Source: Phytophthora colocasiae
Taxonomy: Eukaryota; Oomycota; Peronosporomycetes; Peronosporales; Peronosporaceae
Length of the DNA stretch: 64,000 nucleotides
NCBI GenBank assembly: GCA_018806915.1
Contig: JAGKQI010000014.1
Location: forward strand, 1 to 64,000
Direction of reading: 5' to 3'
A program made the translations under genes and the position numbers. This document shows, piece by piece, positions 39,625-51,860 of the stretch. Under the pieces are notes generated by a model. It was not told the origin of the DNA, did not search any database, and saw only the letters and a list, made by a program, of their open reading frames with translations. Each line of letters opens with the position of its first letter. Positions within the stretch are counted from its first letter, which is position 1.

Positions 39625-42448
39625 ATGGCGAGGATCCGGTCAAGCGCACGTGGAAAAACCGCTGCTGTCAAAGCTGTCGCCCGAGACATCGATTTTCGAC
39701 ATTTGTGGCGGCAACTGCTTGGCGTTGGGTGGACTGCGAAGCGGCCAAGCGGAATCCAGACGGAGTGGTCGTACGTGAGTCCAGAGGGTGGTAAATGTTT
39801 TGTTGGAGAGGATGCTGTTGTCGCTTATGTAGTGGAATCGGGGCTGCTGAAAGATGTCGATGGCAACGAAGAGGCCGAGAGCGACGAGGAAGCACAAGAA
39901 GAGGTCGGCAGTGCTGGTATCGACGTGGAAGCTGATGGGGTTCGTGCGTCCCAGATCGACACGAGTGCTCAACTCTCACAGGGCACACTGGATAATTTGT
40001 TTGGCGAGTCTAGCGACTCAGAAGTCGACCTTTCACAGGCTGCTGTTGCCCGTGCGTTTGATTTGTCGCCTAGCGATATACAAGGTGAGGAGTCGGAAAG
40101 GAGCGCCGCTACAAGCTTACAGCTACTATCAGAGGCCTCAGGGCCCGAAAGTGATGACACACCGGCAAATATCCCACTTCCGACGACCGACCGAGTGCTA
40201 CGGCTGCGGGTTTCCGTCAAGAAAGACGTGAATTTTGTATCTGAAGACGAGGACCTGGATGCCTACGTGAGCTTTAGCTCTGGTGAAAGTGATGGTGAAG
40301 GCGGTATTGAGGGGGATGAAGACACCAATGCAGTCCCAAGTGACGATGACGACGTTGTGTCGGAACAAGATGCGGTGCATTTAGACGAAGCTTTTGTCGC
40401 GTCTCTTCAAATAGGAACGGACAGACTCACTTCGAACGGAGTCAAGGAGCGCGCGGCCGTGCTACGTACGATGGTCTGGACGCCTCCGTCGTCGTGTTTT
40501 GAAGAAGGAGGTTCTCCTTACCCTGGCCTAGCTATGGAAGAAGCCAAGCCGACGCTTGAGTTGCGTAGTCTTTGCCACTCCCCGTTACTGAGCTTCTTCT
40601 ACTTTATGCCCAAGTCATTGTGGGTCTTGATAAATGACGAGACCAACCGGTACAACCAACAACAAATGGAGCGGCGCGCGCAGGCTACACTGGCGAGACA
40701 AGAAGGCCGTGGCCGCGGAAGTAGTCAGCTCCAACCCGAGACTATTGTCAAGATTCGCCGGCGCTTGAAATCGTCGCCGGCTTACCAGACTCATGAAATC
40801 TTGCACGTGATAGGCCTTCTCGTCGCGCGGATGATGTGCCCACAAAAGCGCAGCTTTGCGGATCACTGGTCAATGTCCGAGAATGGTGCTATACCTGCAG
40901 GGACTTTTGGTCGGTTTATGGGTCGGAACAGGTGTCAGGACATTCTCCGTGACTTGCACTTCGTTGATAACGAAGGGGAACGGACACAGGACAAGCTGTG
41001 GAAACTTCGGCCTGTCATCACAAAGTTACAGCAGCGTTTTCTGGCTGGCTGGTCTCTTCCTGGTGTTTTTTCTTTTGACGAAGGTGTTTTGCCTTCCACT
41101 TCGAGACGTAACACTACGCGTATGTACATGCCGGATAAGCCGCACCGCTACGGTTCTAAAATGTTCATGCTGTGTGATTCAAGAACGGCATATTGCCACA
41201 GGTATGTTCTATTTCAATTATGTCGTAACTTACTACCTCCTGTTATATCTGACCAGCTATGTCGTAACTTACTCCAGATTTGAGATGTATGCCGGGAAAC
41301 GCAACGCGGGAGATGAAGGTGACTTCTCATTCGACCACAAGACAGGTGCTGCAGCCGTCGTTCGAAACCTGAAGACCGTTTTCGAGTCGACTTCGCGGCG
41401 GCAATGGCATCTTATCGTCATCGATAGATTCTACTCTTCGATTTTGCTGGCTGTGGAACTTCTCGGCATGAGTGTGTACATGCTTGGAACTGTCATGACC
41501 GACAGACTTGGTTTCGACAAGAATGTGAAGTCGACGCGCAAGACTCGCCCCCAAAGCATCCCAAGAGGCACCTTCACCTTTACTCGCTCCGTGGATGTTC
41601 CCAGCATGGTAGCATTTCATTGGTTTGACAGCAAACCCGTGCACTACTTGTGCACGGGCTCGACGATGGCGGGAAGCACTATCAAGCGAAATGTCAAAGG
41701 CGAAGGCTCGATAACTGTACCGTGTCCGGAAGCTGTGACCGACTACCAACGCTGGATGGGCGGAGTTGATGTGCATGATCAACTCCGCCTTCAAGCGTTC
41801 TCACTGCAAACTTCAACGAGGTTTAAGAAATACTACAAGTGCTTGTTTCTGGGCTTTGTTGATCTTGCTCTAGTGAACGCCTTCATCTCGCACAAGGAGA
41901 CGGCGCGGCTCGCAGGTACGGCGGCTATGACACGAGGAGAATGGTACGCCGTGCTACAGAACCAGCTACTGCAGGTGAAAGCCGATGACTTCGCCGGAGT
42001 GGTCGTGACGCCACCTACCTACACCCAGAAGCGCAGACGCACGCCCGTTCGCCTTTCACACGCCCCTGAGCAATCCGATGACTGGGTCACGGTGAGTGGC
42101 GTACAGAAGCGTCGCCAGCGCTCCTGCAAAGTTTGTGCTCTGTTGAGAACAGACCGGAAGAAGAAGTCTTTCGCCACGACCTTCTTTTGCGAGCGCTGCT
42201 CCCTTGATGCTGCAAAATGCTGGCTTTGCAACAAGATCCGGCACAGCTATACAGGTGAAGCAAAAACGTGCTTCGCGATATGGCATGAAGACTTTGACTG
42301 CGGTCAAAGTATTCCAGCGACACTGGGCAAAAAAGTTGTGCTTCGTAGACCAAGACAGGAAGCTGGCAAGCGAAAGAAGACCCGCCGCGAACTCGAGCTC
42401 CACAATGGAGACGCTGATGATGAGGAAAGCAAAAGTGGCGAGGCGTGA
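39625..42448 (+). CDS. piggyBac transposase (PGBD4-like), apparently intact, one intron
   Basis: 915 residues after removing a 76-base intron at 41202-41277 (GTATGT...CTCCAG), which joins TAYCH-R-FEMYAGK. The acidic N-terminal 250 residues are rich in D/E/S. The catalytic DDE_Tnp_1_7 region follows, with SFDEGVLPSTSRR (first Asp), VIDRFYSSILLAVEL (second Asp) and RWMGGVDVHDQL (third Asp). The C-terminal Cys-rich domain has CKVCALLRTDRKK, CERC, CWLCNKIRH and a C-terminal FDC, as expected for the end-binding finger. No stop or frameshift, unlike almost every other transposase here. Start chosen as the first ATG in frame; a GTG 75 bases upstream is not credible. Activity is possible in trans, though the element is swollen by the Crypton insertion. 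Confidence 0.9.
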
Positions 42449-42747
42449 CTGGTGGGTTCGCGCAACTGCGCTGAAGTCGTCTTTGATGAGTGTTTCCCGT
42501 TGGCACTGCGTATGCAGGACAAAATGAAACTTGTTCTTGATTTGCTGCTTGTTCTTTACTATCTATTGTGTTGTCGTGCGATTCATTGCGCTGTTATGTT
42601 CATCGTTTTTTTATGCAATGAAACAACTTACGACATTGCAAGTCTTGCGAAGTCTGGTACGTCGTATGATAGACGACATGATTTGAGAAAACCGGTTGAG
42701 AACTTATACAGCTTCCCGCATGTGGCTATGTACGCTATATTAAAGCC
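42449..42747. other. piggyBac 3' non-coding region up to the Crypton insertion
   Basis: Follows the transposase stop. No gene; contains CTTACGACATTG and GACGACATGATTT stretches similar in style to the subterminal motifs of the element. Confidence 0.4.
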
Positions 42748-45662
42748 AAGTAAAAAAGAAAAAGTCATGACTAGGTCATGACCCTGTGACCTGTTATCCG
42801 AAGATATCAGCTGGTTTTTTGTGTGTTACGTGAGGATATCGGCACGAGGGTCATGACCTACATACCACGTCTTCATTGGCCATTATTTGTGATTAATTTT
42901 GGTGGAAAGTGAAATTCATCTCGTGAACAAGGACTCCTCGGTAAAGAGTTCGCCCCAGAGCATACTTATATGAAGAGATACTGACCACAGGAGCATTACG
43001 ATAAAAGGCAGTCACCAGCTGATTCGGTCGTCTACAAGGAGCACGTTCAGGTGCCTGCGCGTCATATTTACCTACTGTATCAAGGAGAATCTGAATCAGT
43101 GATTGGTACGCGATCGTCTTTACTTTGATTGTTGTGCTATCTGTCGCCACTAACGGTTGTCACCGTCGGTCTGATAAGCAGGGCACCTACTTGCTTGACG
43201 TTTAATGCATTACTTGTGCGGAGATATGCACAGCTTCTTCTTCCAAGCAGCCGTGTAGTTGGTGAACAAGAACTGCGATTTTCAACGACGTCGAGGACGC
43301 TCCGTCACCGGGGGATATCTACCACTGCGGTAAATACGCTGGTGTAGAGTGATGTAAACTTGACGGGGGAGTGCTGTGCTACACCTTCAGACTTAAACAG
43401 TGCTCCTGAGGCAGATTACCAACATGGTATTTCGCAAATGTACGTGCAACGCGACAAATAGGGACAAATATTGTGTTCATATCGGCAATAACGATCATGG
43501 CTACACTGATTTCTTTCTTTGTAGGTATTTTGAAAATGCATCAATGCTCCGCGTTCCCCGCTCCTCCTCAGCACGATCTATTGCAGCCTCTGCGGACTCA
43601 ACTGCACTCATCAACGATCGTACGTATTTAATAATCCTCAGCCGTCTTGAAAAAAATTTAGCTTCCTTTGACGATGATCTCCACTTGCATCCGTAGGTGC
43701 TTTCAAGGTGTGCTATAGATGGATATCCGGAGAGCCCAACATGCCATTCAGTCCATAACTCCCGAACAGTGCGGATACCTCTGCTCATAGAATAATTCGG
43801 TACGTCACTGGTCGTCGGGGTTTCCGTGTTTGCAATCGGTGTATGACGCTGTACTGATGATGATATTTGTATTCCTTCTGCAGCACTTGTAGATTGAGTA
43901 GTACATAGTGGCACGAGTCTAAATTCCATCTGCCCACGCAGCATCGAGGTGAGACTGGTATTTGTTTCACTTAAGACTTGAGCGATCTTGGCTTGATTTG
44001 ATTCTAATCGCTGCATAACTTCTGCGTGTTGTTTAGATATTTGAGCAGATAACAACGGCATCGCGACTTGTAATTGCATTTCAACCGGGGACTTAGCGGT
44101 CGCAGCCACTTCAAGAGCTTGAGCTCTAAAACGTTGAAATGCGTCACCTAAAATTTGATGCTGCTGGAACCGAGAGGAGGAGGTCATACAGCACCGCTGC
44201 ATCTTGAAGAAATACAGAACAGAAGGTACCGTAACAACTGTAAAAACCACGAGCTGCTAAGTTTTCTTCCCATGCCCCTCTAACATTTTGGTTTCGCATA
44301 ATTCCAGTTCAGGAAAAATGAGTTGTTGCAGTTCTAGAGGTGGATCAACAGATGCACGTTCCAGGTAGTACAATCGAGATCGGGGTGGATGCCTGACAGT
44401 GCGCGCATTGCCTCGCGTGCAAGGGAGCAGCATACACTGCCTCACACGTATCCAGTCCCCATCGTCCATGGCGTCGAGTCTGAGAAATGTCGACGTCCGC
44501 GCTTTCGAGATGACGCACACCTTGTTGCCGATTAATATGCGTCTTCTTGTTAAAAGTAAGCCCTAAGTGCTTGAACACTGCCTCGTAGCTGGCTTTGTGC
44601 GTCTCGTAGGTGATTGATTTATCCCGCTGCCGTCCACGTAACAACTTAGTGTCGTACCAGTCTTGTGGTAACGAAAACAGGGAATGGCTCTCTATCAACG
44701 TGAAATAATTGAAAAAGTAAATTGCAGCGGCACCGACAGGGCATATATGAACGTCCTTGTTTCGCATGTACCCAACATGCTGCAACTTTCCAAATGTGTT
44801 GGTTTTTCCATGTTGAACTAGTATCACTAGGGCAATACAGGACTGGTAACCTTCACCATCCAACTTTTGAGAGAACATATCTGCAAACTCAAGATCACGG
44901 ATATTTTCTCCACGCAGTAGCCCAAAGTGGGATAACAGAAATGCTGTACGACCGCGGATGTCATCGAGAGAAAAAAATGTGTTGCAAATTTGCTGGAACT
45001 GGTCCGCAGAAGAATATCCATCCAACAGGGAGCCAATTCCTCTGTCTTCGTAGTTCTTCTTCTTTGTAGCAGTAGTCTGCGTCTGAACGTTTTTTATGAG
45101 TTGCTTCACGGCTGGTGTTCGAGGGTGCTGATTCGAATTTGTGCGAAGGGCAACCTGTTGGTTATAGAGATCAACAATTGCGTTCGTGTAGCCGCAAACC
45201 GTAGACCCGCCAATCGTTTTTTCGCTGTTCAGCTTTGACTTTCGCCCAATTACCATACTCGAAAGGAAAAGATGAAGTTTGCCCCCAGTTACCGTGTCTC
45301 GATCTCGGAATTCGCGAGCAGAACACCACTGAATGTACTCTTTCTGGTAAGCGTCATACTTACGCTTAGTGTTGATTGGTCGCGTTTCAAGCGTAGTCTG
45401 AATTGTAGCACGTTCGCTTTCGTCAATTTCGAGCTGCATGTCAACTTCACTTGCTTCTATCGCTTCAACCGTATTCCGCGGCGCTACGGCAGCTGCATAG
45501 GATCGGATAGACACTCCAGATGGCTTCCCCATGTCACCTTCACTTGTGTTTGCTGAAAAAGGTTTCAAAATACTTTATTTTGAAAACAGATATTTTGATT
45601 GAGTCCTAAATTTGGTGTTGACTCGGGTCAGGACCCATACAATCCAACACATGATACTCATT
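42748..45662 (-). mobile_element. Crypton (tyrosine recombinase DNA transposon), copy 1
   Basis: A 2915-base unit starting AAGTAAAAAAGAAAAAGTC and ending ACATGATACTCATT, without terminal inverted repeats. AAGTA occurs at its start (42748), at the junction with copy 2 (45663) and after copy 2 (48585), as expected for site-specific recombination at a 5-base core. It encodes a tyrosine recombinase with a GCR1_C-like C-terminus on the minus strand. Confidence 0.9.
43501..45532 (-). pseudogene. Crypton tyrosine recombinase, copy 1 (C-terminal half out of frame)
   Basis: From the ATG at 45532 (MGKPSGVSIRSYAAAVAPRN) the frame runs through the recombinase catalytic domain. The first catalytic Arg is in LLRGENIRDLE, the HxxR box in RRHGRWGLDT, and the Tyr in CEAVYAAPL. 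Right after that a missing G (near 44422) shifts the frame. The C-terminal part resumes in other frames, ending at 43501, with IRTVRELWTEWHVGLSGYPS and KWRSSSKEAKFFSRRLRIIK, the GCR1_C-type DNA-binding domain typical of Cryptons. Copy 2 shows the intact version of this second half, so the break could be a sequencing error. Confidence 0.88.
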
Positions 45663-48584
45663 AAGTAAAAAAGAAAAAGTCATGACTAGGTCATGACCCT
45701 GTGACCTGTTATCTGAAGATATCAGCTGGTTTTTTGTGTGTTACGTGAGGATATCGGCACGAGGGTCATGACCTACATACCACGTCTTCATTGGCCATTA
45801 TTTGTGATTAATTTTGGTGGAAAGTGAAATTCATCTCGTGAACAAGGACTCCTCGGTAAAGAGTTCGCCCCAGAGCATACTTATATGAAGAGATACTGAC
45901 CACAGGAGCATTACGATAAAAGGCAGTCACCAGCTGATTCGGTCGTCTACAAGGAGCACGTTCAGGTGCCTGCGCGTCATATTTACCTACTGTATCAAGG
46001 AGAATCTGAATCAGTGATTGGTACGTGATCGTCTTTACTTTGATTGTTGTGCTATCTGTCGCCACTAACGGTTGTCACCGTCGGTCTGATAAGCAGGGCA
46101 CCTACTTGCTTGACGTTTAATGCATTACTTGTGCGGAGATATGCACAGCTTCTTCTTCCAAGCAGCCGTGTAGTTGGTGAACAAGAACTGCGATTTTCAA
46201 CGACGTCGAGGACGCTCCGTCACCGGGGGATATCTACCACTGCGGTAAATACGCTGGTGTAGAGTGATGTAAACTTGACGGGGGAGTGCTGTGCTACACC
46301 TTCAGACTTAAACAGTGCTCCTGAGGCAGATTACCAACATGGTATTTCGCAAATGTACGTGCAACGCGACAAATAGGGACAAATATTGTGTTCATATCGG
46401 CAATAACGATCATGGCTACACTGATTTCTTTCTTTGTAGGTATTTTGAAAATGCATCAATGCTCCGCGTTCCCCGCTCCTCCTCAGCACGATCTATTGCA
46501 GCCTCTGCGGACTCAACTGCACTCATCAACGATCGTACGTATTTAATAATCCTCAGCCGTCTTGAAAAAAATTTAGCTTCCTTTGACGATGATCTCCACT
46601 TGCATCCGTAGGTGCTTTCAAGGTGTGCTATAGATGGATATCCGGAGAGCCCAACATGCCATTCAGTCCATAACTCCCGAACAGTGCGGATACCTCTGCT
46701 CATAGAATAATTCGGTACGTCACTGGTCGTCGGGGTTTCCGTGTTTGCAATCGGTGTATGACGCTGTACTGATGATGATATTTGTATTCCTTCTGCAGCA
46801 CTTGTAGATTGAGTAGTACATAGTGGCACGAGTCTAAATTCCATCTGCCCACGCAGCATCGAGGTGAGACTGGTATTTGTTTCACTTAAGACTTGAGCGA
46901 TCTTGGCTTGATTTGATTCTAATCGCTGCATAACTTCTGCGTGTTGTTTAGATATTTGAGCAGATAACAACGGCATCGCGACTTGTAATTGCATTTCAAC
47001 CGGGGACTTAGCGGTCGCAGCCACTTCAAGAGCTTGAGCTCTAAAACGTTGAAATGCGTCACCTAAAATTTGATGCTGCTGGAACCGAGAGGGGAGGAGG
47101 TCATACAGCACCGCTGCATCTTGAAGAAATACAGAACGAAGGTACCGTAACAACTGTAAAAAACCACGAGCTGCTAAGTTTTCTTCCCATGCCCCCTCTA
47201 ACATTTTGGTTTCGCATAATTCCAGTTCAGGAAAAATGAGTTGTTGCAGTTCTAGAGGTGGATCAACAGATGCACGTTCCAGGTAGTACAATCGAGATCG
47301 GGGTGGATGCCCTGACAGTGCGCGCATTGCCTCGCGTGCAAGGGGAGCAGCATACACTGCCTCACACGTATCCAGTCCCCATCGTCCATGGCGTCGAGTC
47401 TGAGAAATGTCGACGTCCGCGCTTTCGAGATGACGCACACCTTGTTGCCGATTAATATGCGTCTTCTTGTTAAAAGTAAGCCCTAAGTGCTTGAACACTG
47501 CCTCGTAGCTGGCTTTGTGCGTCTCGTAGGTGATTGATTTATCCCGCTGCCGTCCACGTAACAACTTAGTGTCGTACCAGTCTTGTGGTAACGAAAACAG
47601 GGGAATGGCTCTCTATCAACGTGAAATAATTGAAAAAAGTAAATTGCAGCGGCACCGACAGGGCATATATGAACGTCCTTGTTTCGCATGTACCCAACAT
47701 GCTGCAACTTTCCAAATGTGTTGGTTTTTCCATGTTGAACTAGTATCACTAGGGCAATACAGGACTGGTAACCTTCACCATCCAACTTTTGAGAGAACAT
47801 ATCTGCAAACTCAAGATCACGGATATTTTCTCCACGCAGTAGCCCAAAGTGGGATAACAGAAATGCTGTACGACCGCGGATGTCATCGAGAGAAAAAAAT
47901 GTGTTGCAAATTTGCTGGAACTGGTCCGCAGAAGAATATCCATCCAACAGGGAGCCAATTCCTCTGTCTTCGTAGTTCTTCTTCTTTGTAGCAGTAGTCT
48001 GCGTCTGAACGTTTTTTATGAGTTGCTTCACGGCTGGTGTTCGAGGGTGCTGATTCGAATTTGTGCGAAGGGCAACCTGTTGGTTATAGAGATCAACAAT
48101 TGCGTTCGTGTAGCCGCAAACCGTAGACCCGCCAATCGTTTTTTCGCTGTTCAGCTTTGACTTTCGCCCAATTACCATACTCGAAAGGAAAAGATGAAGT
48201 TTGCCCCCAGTTACCGTGTCTCGATCTCGGAATTCGCGAGCAGAACACCACTGAATGTACTCTTTCTGGTAAGCGTCATACTTACGCTTAGTGTTGATTG
48301 GTCGCGTTTCAAGCGTAGTCTGAATTGTAGCACGTTCGCTTTCGTCAATTTCGAGCTGCATGTCAACTTCACTTGCTTCTATCGCTTCAACCGTATTCCG
48401 CGGCGCTACGGCAGCTGCATAGGATCGGATAGACACTCCAGATGGCTTCCCCATGTCACCTTCACTTGTGTTTGCTGAAAAAGGTTTCAAAATACTTTAT
48501 TTTGAAAACAGATATTTTGATTGAGTCCTAAATTTGGTGTTGACTCGGGTCAGGACCCATACAATCCAACACATGATACTCATT
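45663..48584 (-). mobile_element. Crypton, copy 2, head-to-tail with copy 1
   Basis: A 2922-base unit nearly identical to copy 1. I count two substitutions and eight small indels, almost all in homopolymers, whose net sum (+7) equals the length difference. Flanked by AAGTA at both ends. Confidence 0.92.
46416..48454 (-). pseudogene. Crypton tyrosine recombinase, copy 2 (broken in the middle)
   Basis: The first part from the ATG at 48454 matches copy 1 up to CPVGAAAIYFF, then extra bases in an A run and a G run (47590-47640) shift the frame. From about 47564 the frame is open to 46416 and contains the HxxR box, the Tyr (EAVYAAPLAREAMRALSG), a long helical linker and the GCR1_C-like C-terminus. 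Its damage is complementary to that of copy 1: copy 1 is intact where copy 2 is broken, and the reverse. Confidence 0.88.
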
Positions 48585-48690
48585 AAGTATCTTGCAATGG
48601 GGTAAGTTATGACGTAAAAGTACCGTCAGTTACGTGTTTGGTGTCATGAATTTCGGTAGACAAGGGGTTAAAATAACTACATGCCATGTT

Positions 48691-49910
48691 CTACATATCC
48701 GCATCCATGATGTCTAAATGCTCCAACACGTCGTCAATGAGGACCCCTTGAAGAGAGGTAAGGATGTCATCTCTTGACTTGTCATGTAGCTGGTGCAGTG
48801 CTCGTTCAAACCGCTCTCGATCGCGGGGCATGGCGCTGGTAAAATGCATGGAGGTTCGTTGAATGCACATCTCGATTACAGTTCCAAGTTCTGACGCATT
48901 CAGAGACAGCCACGCTGTTTTGTCGAACTGAAAGCCGTTGTGTCCCCCCTCTCCTTCAGATACAAGTTTCCAAGCATAGATACGCCCCTCATCATATCGC
49001 CGGGTAACCAGTCGATTCCACAGAGAAACTTTCGCTCCGTTCTCTAACGTGACGGCGTTGCGAAAACTTCTAGCACTTGTGTTTTCTGGGTCTCGAACAC
49101 CAGCACACGTCTTATAAGACGGGTTACTGGAGTGATGGCCAGTGCCAAACTGCCAGAGGAACCGACTGGTCTGGGAAAGCGAAAAAGGGATCGTTTCCGT
49201 GATGTAGAGCTGACTGTACTGCAGCATACCGTCAGGCTTTCGAACTTTTGAACGGCAGGCTTTAAGCAATTCGTCGATATGTTCACAGTTCGTATCCAGA
49301 TCTTGGATAAAAGCATTAAACAATTCAGGTTCCGACGCCCCACAGCGTTGTTTCTTGTGGTCAGTGACGACTTGATCTTCTTCAGTTAACGCAGATGAAT
49401 TATTCTCTGGTAGCTGTGCAATCTTGGCGAGTGTTCGAATGTATGCCGCTTGTGCTTGGGAAGAAACGACCAATGCTCGTTGCTCTTCTTCAGCCAAGGA
49501 ACGTTCATAACGCTGCCGGGTCGCGATAGATTTCCAAAACCAAAATGCCGGCGTCTGGGTAGCGTTTTCTCTCTCTTTGGCAACTCGTACCGAGCGAGTC
49601 CCTCTTTTAAACTGTCCACTTGACGTCGCAACTCCTCGCGATCTCGCTTCTGCACGCGGCGATAAATTTGTCTTCTTCTGGCCTCAGTGACTTCATGGAG
49701 ATTGCCGGTTTTGTTATGGGAAGTTATATATTCCGTGCACTGATCATCCGACGTGTTGTTTGACGATAGTGGATGGAGTTGTTTTACCAGCAACGCTTCG
49801 GCGTCTGTCAGAAACATGGTGGTGTCGAGGTTTTCCAAGCCAAGATGAGAATTCTTATCCCCCTCGGACGGGTGAAGCGTTGTGGAACACGCTCCTAGTG
49901 TAGATGACAT
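48691..49910 (-). pseudogene. bZIP/START-like family member O, one frameshift
   Basis: The ATG at 49910 gives MSSTLGACSTTLHPSEGDKN and the basic region TEARRRQIYRRVQKRDREEL. A shift near 49590 hides the FWFWKS segment, which reads in the next frame. From about 49497 the frame is open: MAEEEQRALVVSSQAQAAYI, FIQDLDTNCEHIDELLKAC, QLYITETIPFSLSQTSRFL, DPENTSARSFRNAV, NRLVTRRYDEGRIYAWKLVS, EGEGGHNGFQFDKTAWLSLN (the Glu of DETGW-type motifs is Lys) and the tail VLIDDVLEHLDIMD. Closest relatives are N and Q. Nearly intact; the piggyBac sits just beyond its stop. Confidence 0.8.
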
Positions 49911-50440
49911 GGCTGGCGACTTGGAAACGCTGTAAGCCTTAAATGTCTTGTGGTGATGTTTGCGTTTTGCATTGTGGTTTACTGGCTGTAAATTTTGATC
50001 AGTAATAAGACAAGGTCACTTGGTTACCAAGTTGGTACCTTGGCAAGCGCAAGTTATACCAACTGTGATCACCGATGGCGTGGGCGGCAGGTGGTTTGAG
50101 TCACTTGACTATTTTTTACTACATACAAATAAAAAATACCGTCGAGGGCGATTGAATTTGCATCAAGCGCCCTGAAAAAATGCATCACCGGGACGAAATG
50201 ATGCATTCGAGCCGGGGCGGTAATAACGTATAATACCGATTAGTATGCCCCTATCGAATAGAGTGCCTTTCGATTAGAGCGCTCTCTCTAAGGGCACTGT
50301 ATAAAAATAGAGTGTCCTCTCTAGGCCAGTCATTGTGGATTGCGACCTTTCGTGTTTTGCGACCTTTCGTGTCCAACGAAAAAGGAATGGTTACGGAGCC
50401 ATCTAACGTAAAGTTAAAAAACTCTCACTCTTCATTTTCC

Positions 50441-51785
50441 ATGCCAGCGCGTCGAAAAAGCGTTGAAATCAGCCTAAAGAAGCAAGCAATCGAGTGGATT
50501 GCAAGCGAAGGTGGGGGTGTGCCCTCTCGCGCGGCGGTATTACTCCGCCAACGCGGTTGGCGGATTGCGGCATCAGCTTACCGGAAGTGGTGGCGTGATA
50601 GAGAGCAAATTTTAGCCGAGTATGGAGCTCGGCGGCGCATTGCTGGAGGTGGTCGAAAACCACTGCTTGGGGAGCTAGAAGACCGGCTAGTAGACATGGT
50701 GTACGACAAACGCATACGCAAGGAAAAGGTGTCACGGTGCTGGATTGCTACGGCTGCAATTGCGCTATTCCAGGATAGCAGGACCGAGGAAGAGCACGAA
50801 GAAGACCCGATTCGCTTTGTTGCTTCCGACCCATGGATTCAAAACTTCATGAAGCGCAACGATCTCACGCTGCGCAAGCGCACCAACCTAACGACGCTTA
50901 CGGATGAGGTGCTTGTGAGTAGAGCTGTATCATACATGCACTTTTTGGCGCTTCACAAACCAAAGATGAACCTGGATCGAACAATTCTAATGGATGAAAC
51001 CGCGGTCTATTTTGAAGATGCTCGGACAAGCACGGTAGACGACATTGGCGCCAGGCACATCGTGGTTCGTTCGACTGGCTTTTCATCTATGCGCATCACG
51101 GTGATGCTTGCGGTCACGGCGTCAGGAAGAAAGCTACCTCCGTGTCTTATCTAGAAGCGCAAAAACCGAGGCTCAATTGAGCGCCTAGGAGGATGTTACG
51201 TTGCATTTCAGGAAAGAGCATGGGTTGACCAGGATCTCCTGTTGAACTGGTTGGACTGGTACTATCCTGCTGTAGTACAGGCGCCCGGGCAGTACATTGT
51301 GTGGGACTCGATGCGAGCTCACATCTGCAAGAAAGTGAAGCAGCGCTGTAGTGACAGAGCGATTAAAATGGCTGTGATTCCTGGAGGTCTTACTCCGTAT
51401 CTACAAGCAGGTGATGTAGGCATCTACAAGTCTTTCAAAGATTCGATATCGAAGCTGATCGAGCAGTGGAAGCGATCTGACAAGGTGACATACACTAAAG
51501 CAGGCAATCCAAGAGCTCCAGATATTTCATTGGTGACGTCGTGGGTCTCACAAGCTTGGAAAGAAACACCTGTAGAGGTTGTGGAGGAAGAGCATTAAGG
51601 CGTGTGGCTTTGGTAGCAACTCTAGTGACTGGCATATTGCCAAACATGATGTCTACGGCTCGAAGTTTCGGGCAGCATGGGAGCTGCAGGAAGGTGTAGA
51701 GAACGAAAGCGATGTGAATGATGAAACTCAGGCACAGATAGAGTCGATCATGGAAACTCTCGATGACATTGTCATCGAAGAATAG
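50441..51785 (+). pseudogene. pogo-type transposase (HTH plus DDE_1), one nonsense and one frameshift
   Basis: From the ATG at 50441 (MPARRKSVEISLKKQAIEWI) an N-terminal HTH is followed by a second HTH/CENP-B-like region. The catalytic part follows: LDRTILMDETAVYFEDART (first Asp), QYIVWDSMRAHICKKV (second Asp) and VIPGGLTPYLQAGDVGIYKS (third Asp). An in-frame TAG at 51152-51154 separates the first Asp from the rest, and a shift near 51595 separates the C-terminal tail (KACGFGSNSSDWHIAKHD ... MDETLDD-like end at 51785). Otherwise well preserved, so decay is recent or partly artefactual. Confidence 0.88.
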
Positions 51786-51860
51786 TCTAGCAAAAGAAGT
51801 GTTAGTATTCACGCTTAGGCTGGTAATGAACAGAACTTGGAGAGAAAACTTACCATTTCA

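Larger units (their letters stand above)
39358..48667 (+). mobile_element. piggyBac element with TTAA target duplication, enlarged by two Cryptons
   Basis: Left end CCCCTTGTCTACCGA, right end TCGGTAGACAAGGGG (15-base perfect inverted repeat), flanked by TTAA at 39354-39357 and 48668-48671. Subterminal ACGTCATAACTTAC-type motifs also occur in inverse orientation at the two ends. A transposase gene occupies 39625-42448. The 3' part is split by two tandem Cryptons (42748-48584); without them the element would be about 3.5 kb. It landed about 20 bases beyond the stop codon of member O. Confidence 0.92.
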
